From: Echinarachnius parma
Lineage: Eukaryota > Echinodermata > Echinoidea > Clypeasteroida > Echinarachniidae
Direction: 5' to 3'
Length of the DNA: 64,000 nt
Assembly: GCA_037951105.1 (NCBI GenBank)
Contig: JBAMJV010008480.1
Coordinates: forward strand, 1 to 64,000
Shown: in pieces, positions 29,501 through 41,500 of the stretch
Position numbering within the stretch: the stretch's first letter is position 1
Layout of the letters: each line of letters begins with the position of its first letter
Program-made: the position numbers and the translations under genes
Notes under the pieces: model-generated
What the model was told of the DNA's origin: nothing
Database searches by the model: none
Seen by the model: the letters and a program-made list of their open reading frames with translations, nothing else

Positions 29501-32500
29501 CATGGAGAACCCCCCCCCCCCCCCCCCCCCCGATCAAAACCCCCTGTACAGATAACTTTGTTTTAATAGAGCATTTTTAACAAGATATTTGATGTTAGGC
29601 TCCAAACAAGGTTTAATAATGCAGGCATGGTTATCAAAAACTTGTTGAAATCATAGTATAGAAGAGAAACTGGATCCGACCCTGACCATCACCTCAAAAC
29701 CAATGTTTATGTAACTTTCATTTGATTTGAGTATTTTTAACAAGAAACTTGATGAACATTCTCTTCCCAGGCTCCAAACAAGGAATGCAGGATGCAGGAA
29801 TGCTTCTCAAGAAACTCATAGAAACCATGGAGTGGAGACTGGATTAGAACCCAAACAGCCCCCCAAAACCATTGTACATGGACATTTTTTTTTGATGGAG
29901 TATTATCAAAAACAAGATCTAAAATGTTCTGTCCCATCTCTTGTTAGGCTCCAAACAAGGTGGATGGCAGGAATGCTTCTCAAGAAACTCGTCAAAATCA
30001 TGGAGAAGAAACCGGTTTAGATATCACTGCAAAACTAAATGTTTATGTAACTTTCCTTTGATAGAGTATTTTTAACAAGATATTTGATGTTTTGCCCCTG
30101 ATGTCTATTTTATAGGCTCTCAACAAGGTTGACGCAGGAATGCTCCTCAAGAAACTCGTCGAAATTATGGAGAAAAAGCCGGACCGGACTTCAAAGAGCG
30201 CCCCCAGTCCCATGCCGGAACCCGAACAGAAGAAGGCGGCCACTGAGGGCATCGTGGCCAGACTCATGGCCAACTTTGAGAGTACGCCAGGCGATACCAC
30301 GGATGGCGGAAATGTTGGCGGCGGCGGCAGTGGCAGCGTCAACGGCGGCGTTGGGGGCCAGGTTAGTTCTGTTTGCATGTTTTCTATATATAAATTGTAT
30401 TTGTTTTGGTTCCATTTTAGGGGTTATAATTTGCATTTACTTTGGATGTACAGTGGAACCTTTTCATGACGAGGTTGTTTGGACTATGAACATTACCTTG
30501 TTATATGATCAGGTATCTTGTTTATATAACAGATACAAAAAACAAATCTTGAGGGCTAGGACCAGCAAAGTTACCTTGGGTATATTTTAAATGGATTTTG
30601 TTATATCAGAGCCCTTTATAACGCGGTTCCACAGTATATATATATTTCATAATTTCTATTATGAGAGTTATGGACAGGTCGTTGTCCTTGTCAGACTGAT
30701 TTTTTACCTTTAAAAAATGTGAGTTGGAATTGATTGGGTTTTTAAAAAAAAAAAATCATTAATTACATACTTGTAGAAATTCCTTGTTTATAATCATGTG
30801 ATGGATTATGTATACACATGTATATTTTTTCATGGTGGTGTTTATTTTGAACATTTATAAATATTTTTGTTAATTCATTGTTTATTTTGGTTATTTTAAT
30901 TTGTCTTACCAAATATTGATATGGGTCATTTAATTCTAGTTTAACCCTTTTGCATTGGCACATTTGAGAAATGTTTTTTTTTTTTAAAGTTAACTACCCG
31001 GTCCATCTTATGCATTGGAAAATTCCATTTAATTTAATATGTGGTCTAATTTCATAGAACATTATACGAACATTTCAGTGTTATTAATGTTGATATCATT
31101 GGTTTGTATTATTTTAATTTACAAACTTAGATGGTATTTATATTACTAACCATGAATATAAAGTTTTTTATTCCCTTCAGGTGGCACCATTTAATTATGA
31201 ATTTCCATTTTTGCGCAGTGCAAGTTTACATTGATTCTGTGACTCAATTGTGTTTTTTTTTTGGTGTGCGGTTTATTGATATTAATGTTTAAAATGCGAA
31301 AAGAATTAAAGTCCCATGTGATATGTTTGTTATGATATCAAGGGAGAGTGAATTAAAGCTCCTCCAGAATTGTTTCTGCTGATGTATATATAAACATATA
31401 TGCTATAGGTATGTGTTCCTTATGTAACTTTTGCAAGTAAATGTCACAGTCAGTTTATGATGAATTCCTTAATATATAGTATATAGTGGCTTTTTACTAC
31501 AGCTAACTATAAACTGTAGAGTGGACAATAGCTATTTTAAGCAGGACCCATATAATACTGGTATTAATATATATTATATATAGTTCCTTGTTTTTAAAAT
31601 TTTTTAAAAACAACTATCTGCAATAATGATATACCTCCCCGTGATCTGTTTGAACCATATATATATAGTTCAGGAAAGGGAATCGGGCAAACTGTCAATG
31701 CAATAAGGTTGGTAGTTTATACATGATGGAAGGCATGGCATGATTTGTCCCCCACCCCCTTTTTTGTTGCATGTGCTGTGATGTTAGCATTTTTAAAACA
31801 AGAATTGCTTGTTATTTTTATAAAACAAGATAAGCATACCCGCAGTAGACTAGTTTTGTAATGTGTCGAACGTCTATGCATGTTTCCTACAGCTTTAGTA
31901 ACCGGCCGTTTAATAATGACGATGATGATGATGGTGGTGATGATGATGATAAAAGGTTTAATTAAGAACATGTAATACTAGTTTTTCTTTCATGGATTGT
32001 AGTGCACTGTGCATCCATTATGTTGATAAGCATATTTTCAGAATATATTTTGTGTGTATTCATGTGTGTGTGTGTGTGTGTTTAATGTTTTATGGTCAGT
32101 TGGTGTGTTTGTTTACTGGAGAGGGAAAATGTGCATCACCTGCTTGAATGCTCCTCAGGAAGTGGATGAAATACATGATTTTTTTTTATTAAAGTGGCAT
32201 AAAAAAGTTGCGACCAATCTCAATTTTTGTGAATAATCGCAAGTCAGTAAATATGGCATTTTAGCCAATAGGATTTGCTCATTTAGGCGCATTTTCTGAC
32301 TTGCGATTAATCCCATGTTTTGCGATTGATCGCTACTCTTTATGCAACACCCCCAGATGTTAAATTTATTGGCAGGATTGTATCAGACAAAGGCCATAGT
32401 GAAGAGTGGAACCTGGTGTATCTTGTATACTAGATCTGTGGGGGGAAATTATATTAAAGTTTCTATTTAAGAAAATCAATTACCACTATTTGTTGATGCT

Positions 32501-35500
32501 CCCTTAAAAATAATTAGGATAAACTGTGTAAGTCAATGATGAGCCTTTCATCACAAGAAGCGTTGACAGCCATTGAAGAATATATTTTGTATTTTATGAT
32601 ATTCAAGTTTCTAATTAAGAATATGTAATATCATCATTAGTTATTTCCAAAGTATAATAGTGTAATATAGATTGATTTCAGACTCGTTATTTGTTGATTC
32701 CTTTAAAGGGACTTAGTAACATTGTCCAAATCCTCAAAATCCATTTGGAATTCTAGCGGTTCGCTTTGCATTTTTGCTCATTACTCGTCCATTTGACTTG
32801 AAATTTTCACACAATACCCTGTGGACATATCAGATAACAACAATATACATTGTATCAACCATTCATCACTTTTTGCACATGTCAACAAAGTTACTAGATC
32901 CCTATTAGTAGCAGCAACTTCAAAGTATGATATCATTTTAAATAGTTTGATTGTGATATAATGATTATTTGTTGATGCTCGCTTTAAAAATAGCATAAAC
33001 AACGTGGGTCACCGATGAGCCTTTCAAGGATGAGCATCGTTCAAGAAGATGTTTGTACAATTATATTAATATTTATGATTGATAAAATATTTTATTAGTA
33101 GCAGCAACTTCAAAGTATGATATCATTTTAATAGTTTGATTGTGATATAATGATAATTTGTTGATGCTCACTTTTAAAATAGGACAAACGACGCGAGTCA
33201 ATGCTGAGCCTTTCAAAGATGGGCGTCGTTCAGGAAGATATGTTGTACGATGATATTGAATCTTCCGGGCAAGCAGCCCCTCCTCAAGAGGAATTATACG
33301 AGAATAATTCGATGACCCTACCTCACCAGGGGCACTCGTCCAATAGGCATAGTCTCGGGGAAGTTTTTGTGAGTTTTCATTTTGTGTCGCACTATTGGCG
33401 CAGATTTTGCAGAAATTTCTTTTGCAGCTTTGACAATTTTCTTTGGCAAGCATTTCTTTCCCTCTTTGCTGTGCATTATACAGTGAAGCCTCCGCACTAT
33501 TTTTTTTCTTCTTTAATTGCCCTGTTTGGGCCAGTAAAATCTTGAATTTTCTCATTTTGCCCAAGCAAAAAGTTGACTTGCCCCCCCATAAAAACTATGT
33601 GAAAAAAGAACAAACAATGATCACTTGTGCTAGGTAGCTCAAATCTGCTTGGCAAACTCCTCTCTTGTTTCTGGATAAAACGTTACACTTCATTCAGGAA
33701 TTACAATTTTCTCTCATAGTAAACGTTAATGTTGTTTGCTTGATCATGCAACCAAACTAGACCATTTATGAAATTTTACTGAGACATAATTTGTACTTGC
33801 CCGGGCGATAGGGCAAGTGCTAGTGTCAATCCCTTTAAACGTACTTATTTCCTACTTGATTTACTATTATTTTGTTTTCTTTGGTTTGTCAATATTTTGT
33901 TGTTATACTGCATATTATTGTAAGCGCTGTGATATAGTTTACTATGAATAGCGTAGCTAAATGCCTAATAATAATAATAATAATAATAGTGTTACGAGAC
34001 AAACTGTAACTTTTTAATGGTTTTGTGTGCTAAAAACTAGATATAATCTGTGATTAATATTTGTGAGTTTTTGTTTAAAAGTGCATTATTATTTTTTGCA
34101 GCTCACAAATGTATACTCTATATTTAAGTCTATTAGATTTTAGCATTACATGCATTTTCAGAAATGACAGCCTCATTATTTTTGGGACCAGTCCCGCATG
34201 CCTTTAGCTATTTAAAATACATTTGTAATGTCCGTCCCATAGAACCAGTCATAATTTGAGGATTTTTGTTGTTGATAGTTTGTATTTTTTTTTAAAGTGT
34301 GCACATATTTTTTGTTGCAGCTAAGTAATTTTTAAAGCAAGCATTTCTATATCCGCAGGCTGTTCTTAATGCTTTTTTTCTGCTGCAAAAAATTCATTAT
34401 GTATGTTACTGTTAAAAAAATATTCTTAATTTGTTTTCTTTTTTCTTTTGAACCATGGCAAACCTTGTTTGGGTAAAATGTATATATTTGTCAATGTTAT
34501 TGAAGGCAAGCTTCTTGTTTTTGTTAATAAATTGTGTAATGTTCAATCTAAAAGTTTTTATTTGGTACTTTTGGTACTACATAATATTTTCTCAGGTTCT
34601 CACAGTTGTTTGTATATTTATATGTGTATTATTTTAGTGTATGTGACTTTCTTTCTATACTTGCATTATGGTGATACAGTCAAACCTGTCTCAGTGACAA
34701 TTTGTCTATGGCAGCCAGCTTGCCTATAGCAGCCAGCTTGCCTATAGCAGCCAGCTTGCCTATAGCAGCCAGCTTGTCTATAACGGCCAGCTTGCCTATA
34801 GTGGCCATCATATTGTGATCCCTACAGAGAAAGTCAATGTTATGGAACTTGTCTGTAGATTTCACCTGCCTACTGTGGCCACTTTTCTTGTTTCCCTTGG
34901 GTGGTCACTATACACAGGTTTGACTGTTTATTTTTTTTTTAAATCACGCTCTAGTGATAAATTGAAAGATTTGTTCTACATGTATGTCTGGAATTAGACA
35001 TACATGTAGATTCAAAGAAATTAATGTTTTCAAAGTAATTTCATGTTTTCCTGAACCAAATATTTTATTTTGTGCACATGCAGCTTTAAACAAAAAATCC
35101 TTTAAACTTACTTTATTTGCAAATATTTCTATAAACTTTTCTTTTTATGATTTGTTAAACTGCTTTGTTCCCCCTATAAAGGTGAGGCGATGGAAAATAT
35201 GATCTTTTGTGGCTTATGTAGATGTGTATAGATATATATATGTCTTTAAAAGTTTATGCTATTATTGTTTTTAATAATTCTTATTTGTACAATATGCAAG
35301 ATAAAAAATGTACCGAGTCAATTTTCTAGTCCATAATATTATCTTTATTTAAAAAAGTGTGTTGTGACCAGCTCTTTTAATCGAATATATACAGTATGTA
35401 CTCGCAGTTGAACACTATAATATCTGAGGTGATCGATGTTTTCAAATTGTTTTCTTTAATATCAGCATATTTAAAGTATAAATGTATATTATACATGTAT

Positions 35501-38500
35501 GATAATCCTCCTATCTATGTTTTTTTCTCAACTGACCCATTCAGGCAAGTAACACATACAATTTGTCCAATTCTACTTGCCCGTACAGAAATTGTACTTG
35601 TCCACTTACGTAATTACATGTACTTCTAGATGAGATTCATACATTAGGAATAACACTTTCTCTACCAAAAAAAATGTTAATTGCCCGATCAGGCAACCAA
35701 ACTAGACAATTTATATGATGTTACTTGCCCCAGGCAATAGGACAAGTGCTAGTGCTAGTGCTAGTGCAAGTGCAAGTGTAAGTGTAAGTGTAAGTGTAAG
35801 TGTAAGTGCTAGTGCTAGTGCTAGTGCTAGTGCTAGTGCTAGTGCTAGTGCTAGTGCTAGTGCTAGTGCTAGTGCTAGTGCAAGTGCAAGTGCTAGTGCT
35901 AGTGCTAGTGCAAGTGCAAGTGCAAGTGCAAGTGCAAGTGCTAGTGCAAGTGCTAGTGCAAGTGCTAGTGCTAGTGCTAGTGCTAGTGCTAGTGCTAGTG
36001 CAAGTGCCAGTGCCAGTGCTAGTGCTAGTGCAAGTGCTAGTGCTAGTGCAAGTGCCCTGTATATGCATGCATATACATGTAAGCTCAGGTGGTATAGCAC
36101 TGGATGGGTTAGTAGCATTGGGCTGGTTAAATTCCAGTCAAGTTTTATTCTAAAGTTCCAGATATAACATTGTGAGTTCATTCTGGATTACTTTGCCAAT
36201 ATTTTATACAACTCTTTATATTTGAGCTTGGTTGACTGTCTGATCAAGCTTTTGCTCATAACGGAGACCATTGCCTGCTTTGATTATATAACGTACTGGC
36301 TCAGCCTATTTCCTTTTATTCATTTTATTATAAGTATCTTTGATTTTGTACTTTGTATTTCTTGCATACCAACATCCAGTGCAAATAATGTATTTTCGAT
36401 ATCACTATCCATTTTTGTTGTAACTGATTTGTATATTGATTGCAGAAAAATTGGTATAATGCCGGGCCGGTCATAACCAGCCCAGATGACTGATTTTTAT
36501 ATTATTGCATAAAATAACGTCGTGGAAAAAAAAAAATTGGTGTATTGCCAGGCCGGTAACGCTAACCCTAACCCGGAGGTCACTATTCAAGTGCAATCTC
36601 AGTAAACTTTTGCTCCCCATTTATTTATTGTTTTGAAAATAAAATTCCAGCGGTTTCGTAAGTCTGCATCCGTGGAAGACAAGACACCCACACCCACGTA
36701 CGAAGATACGATTCTTCCGGCACCGGAAGAAATCTACGACGACGTCGACCTTCCAGAGCCTACGAGTAAATCGAGCCCGGTAAAAAACCTGAAGAAATTT
36801 GCCACACTGCCTGCCGTGAGTTCTAGGTCACATTTTAATTGATTTAAAAAAAAAAAGTGTCTAGGCACCTATCACTGCACTAATTGATGCCAAGTTTCAA
36901 TCATTATTCAAAATTAATTTTTGCTGCTCAGTCTGCAAAGCGTGAAATGTGTGTCTTTTCCTGTTGGGGTATATCTTGATTAGAAAAAAAAGTTATCTTT
37001 GTAAAAAAAACCCCACCAGTTTGACTACATGGAATCGGTCTTCTGTTATTACTTTTATCGCCTCTAATAACTACTATTTGTATATTGGACATTAACTAAC
37101 TATAAAGTATTGCATGCTTTTTTTTCTTGGTATTTTACATGAATTTTCTGTTGTGCTGTGTTTAATATGAAATTTTCTGTTGTGCTACCTTAAGTTGTCA
37201 TGTAAAAAAAAACGCCTAACATACCTGTAATACATTGTGCTCTCTATGTAACATTGATCAAATACTCTGGTGTGAATTTTGTATAATTTCCTCTACCGGT
37301 AATTACTAAAAGCAGTTTTAACAAGCATTGCTAGATGCAGCATTTTCTGATTGCATTATCTTAGCACTGATAAAATAATGTAGTTTTTATGTTGCTCTGA
37401 TATATACATGTACATGTATCTACCGTAAAACTCCGTGTATAAGACGCACCCGTGTATAAAATGCACCCCCAACTTACGCCAAAATAATGCAATTTTCTAA
37501 ACTTACTAAAAAAAAAACTATTTTTAATTATGAGCAAAATTTATAACCACTGGTTAGAAAATTGCATATCTAATTAGTACTGCTGCTCACGAATGTATGA
37601 ATATTCATTAGCAGCAGTATTACTGCTCAATAAACTTGCAATTTTTACATCTGTAACCAATATTTTTTGTGTGAGAAAAAGGTATATCTTGCTGAATGCT
37701 ACAACTGACAGCAAGCTCTTGTCATGCCCTAACACATTCAACATGACTACAGGGTGTCCAAAAAACATTTTTTTGTTGTTGTTGCTATACCTGTGTATAA
37801 GACGCACCCCCCACTTTGAAATTTTTCCGACGGAAAAAAAGTGCGTCTTATACACGGAGTTTTACGGTACTCATAATATTTCTTTATTAACATAGCTAAA
37901 GACAGTCTCCTATTTATCATTACAATATTTTGTTTCATTTGATGTCTGTATTGCTGTGTTATTCTAAAGCATATTTGCATCATAATGATGTCTAGATGCA
38001 ATTGTGCAAGAACAAACAAAATCAGTGTATGAAATCAAATGGAAAAAAATGCTATGCTGCGTGTGTTTGTGTTAATGTAACATGTGGTGTATAAAGTGGA
38101 TGATGTTTATGAAAGGTTACACAAATTAAGAATATATATATGACTGTATTCCCTATCATTAAATGAAGTTAGAGGTGCCATGTACATATGCATGTAGTTT
38201 AATTGATTGGTATGTGTATATTAACATAGCTAGAAATAAAAAAATGGTTTGCTGCTCACAGAACGTGAAAATATGTCTTGCATTAATACAAAAATTTAAA
38301 AAATGGTTACATGCCCTAATGCTTAACTTACGTACATGATTTGCATTGTTTCTGTCTAATTAACTTTCAAGTTGCAAATTTCTTCTGCACTAATTTAAAC
38401 CCTTTTTCCTTTTCTAGCTGGGTTTATGTTCGGTGAACCAGAAACTTCTGTTTCAGCCTAGTATGCTTTATTGCACCATTTTTTTATTGCGTCATCTTAA

Positions 38501-41500
38501 CCCTCAAGTTTCACTAAAGATGTACATTTCTTCTGTACTAATTTAAACTTTTATTTCCTTCATTTTTTGCTAGGTTTATGTTTGGTAAAGTGCTTAATAA
38601 TTACATGATGTGTGTTGTTCCTACTTAACCTGCAAGTTTAAGAAAAAAGAGCTGCATTTCCCCTGTACTATTAACTTAAACTTTTATTTCTTTTCTAGCT
38701 AGGGTCTTGTTTGGTAAACTAGCCACTTCTGCTTCAGACGCCTATAAATCTTAAATCCTTTGATACTATGTGATGTCTTCTTAATTACTTGTTTGATAAT
38801 ATCATGCTTTCTCTGATGTAAATTAACAGATTTCTTGGAATTCTTTGCTGCCATTTATGGTCTGCCCAGCCTTTGAGGGTTGGGTTAACCCATAAAGTCC
38901 TTATTGTGCAGATTGGGACCATACCTGGCTTAATTTAACATGGCTTAAATCATGTTACACGACATCATTTAATAGTTTAACTTTAACCCAACACTTTTAG
39001 GGTGAAAACATAGTCCTGGACCTAGCTCTACCATAAAGATATTTGATTAATCTTACTATTAATATCGTATGATCAATTGATGTCATAGTAGATGAATGAG
39101 CCATTTATTTCAATCTTGAGGTTGATGGGCCCTGATGGTGCAGTACAGATTAGGTTTGCTTGAACCCAGGATGAAAGATATAAGCCTGGCTTAAAACGTG
39201 ACATAGGACATGACATAAGTTTAAATTTGTACCCATTGACTAAAGCTGGTGGTACCCCACTGTGTTAATCCGTTCCCTACTAGATTTTGGAATCCCCGTA
39301 GAGTTAGTCCAGGACCTGCCAGGTTCCTGTGGGTAATGTGTTAAACTTAACACATGAACTAAATGGAATCTTCCATGGGTCTTTGTTTGCCTTTTTTTTC
39401 CCATTAAGCTATATCACCCCAGCATCTAAAGCGCTAAACAAATATTTTAATTTGCCTTTTCCTACTTAATTGGCCATCTGAACATTTTTTAGTCCGAGGA
39501 CGTCGTCCCTGCCTGCTTCGAGGATCTCTATCTAGAGGTCGTGGCAGATGACCCCGCACCAAATATACCAACTGCGGAGGTTGAGGATTTGCCCACCCAG
39601 GCGCCCCCGGAGCCGCCCTCCCCAGTGGATACGCCCCCCTCAGGGGGGGCATTGCCCTCACCTACGGAGAGCGTGCAAAGCCCCACCTCGCCTACAACAC
39701 CCTCCACCCCTCAGTCGCGAATTAAGAACTTTAAGTTTGTAAGTTGGGATCAATATGAACGCTGCATCACGAGTCACCCGTAGACGTCACCCGTAGCTTG
39801 TCGACCCATTCCACGTTATATACCTACCTACCTACCTACGTGTGTATTCCATGTTTGTGCATTGATTTTCACCTCTGTAAAGGACTCCTATACCCAACAG
39901 TCTTGATTTAAGAATGTTTGCGCCCATTCAGGACTATTTCATTCTTGTTAAACATATAATATGAATTCTCAAACCATAGCCAGAGTATTTTGGGGATTAT
40001 AGCCCTGAATGGGCTAAGTTTGTATGTTGGTCTTGTATTCACCCAAAATTGTAGATGTCACCCATTGATTGTATTCCAATCGAGGTACCAACCCCTCTCC
40101 ACAGAGTATATAGTGATAGCCACTTACATAACATTCTTGTATAGCTATATTCAGTTCACCCAAAAATCCTGAATGGGCTAAGTTTGTATGTTGAACATGT
40201 CGTCACCCTTTTGATCTTTTGTATTCTGAAGTACCAACTCCTCTCCACAGTATGTAGTGATGCCCACTTACATAACATTCTTGTATAGCTATATCCAGTT
40301 CACCCATAGCTTTCACCCCCATTCAGTTTGGTTACAGGTTTCTAAGTGTGCGCATCTTTCAGACCCGCTCCACCCCGTGCACTGTCACAGATAAATAACT
40401 TTTTAAGTTTGCAACTGTTGCGTAAACGTCTGTCAGTCTGTTGTTTTAATTATATGTGACCTTACACCACAAAACGACCGTTATGTCGCTGTGGTAGTTT
40501 CTCTTTTATTAGCTAAAATAGTCGAACTTTTGTTCAAAAGATGAGATTTAGGATTTTGGTATTTCCTGAATAAGGATATTTTAATCTACCTTCTGGGACA
40601 TTTTGAGCATCGGAAATCATGTTTAAAGGGATAGTTGAGTATTGGTCAACTTAACTTTAGTAACCAAAACCTGCACGATTACGATACAAACTAATAGTTA
40701 TAACTTCACCATGCTCGAAAAGTATACACAATTACAAACGACAAAGTAAAACCCGTTATCATTCAAAAAGAGCCGTTACAACTCGAAGTGTCAAATTAAC
40801 TCGGCGCGAAGCACTAGCGTTGTAGGTCCTAATACGGGACTGTGTGCGGTAATACGGGACTGTAGTGCAGTCACTGTGTGTGGTAATACTATACAGTAGT
40901 ACGTGTATATTATGTATCGCAACCATAGAAGTATGACTCCAACACTGCCGTTGACGCAACTCGCAAGCCCCATTCGCATTCGTTCGCCTTTCGTTCACAG
41001 TCGCGCTAACACACGGAGAGACTGGTCCATGAGGCGCATATATCACTGATTTTTTGCGGAATGGAAGGAAAAATCATAATCTTAATCCACCCGGTAGTTG
41101 GATCACATATTGGAGAGTAAATTGCTGGTAAGTACCGTATCATATGTATAGTGTTAAGCACAATTAGCGTGCACACAAATATTTGGTTTCAGTCTTTTAT
41201 TAGGAGAACATAGAACGCTAGTGCCTCGCACTAGCGGTTCTAAAAAGTGATACCCGGGCGTCAACCACTTTTATATGATATTTTGAAAGCAAATTTCACA
41301 ACAATTAGAGCATTTGAATGGAAATTATTATTATTTCCCATGTTTTTTTCGATGATCTTTCATATGGAATTGAAATCAACCAAATCCGTTACAATCGATG
41401 TTGGGGGGGCACTTTGGAAATTACCAAAACTCAACTTGGCCTTTAAATATCAATTTTTCATTTAATAAATGTGATCTAATAACAGTGCTTGAATAGACAC

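Noticed and set aside
35711-36181. Ser-Ala, Leu-Ala and Leu-Val dipeptide proteins of 115-156 codons
   Set aside because: Product of the AGTGCT hexamer array, open in all frames on both strands.
38418-38520. A coding exon after CTTTTCTAG
   Set aside because: Open for a while but without a donor in any sensible position, and the sequence belongs to a tandem repeat.
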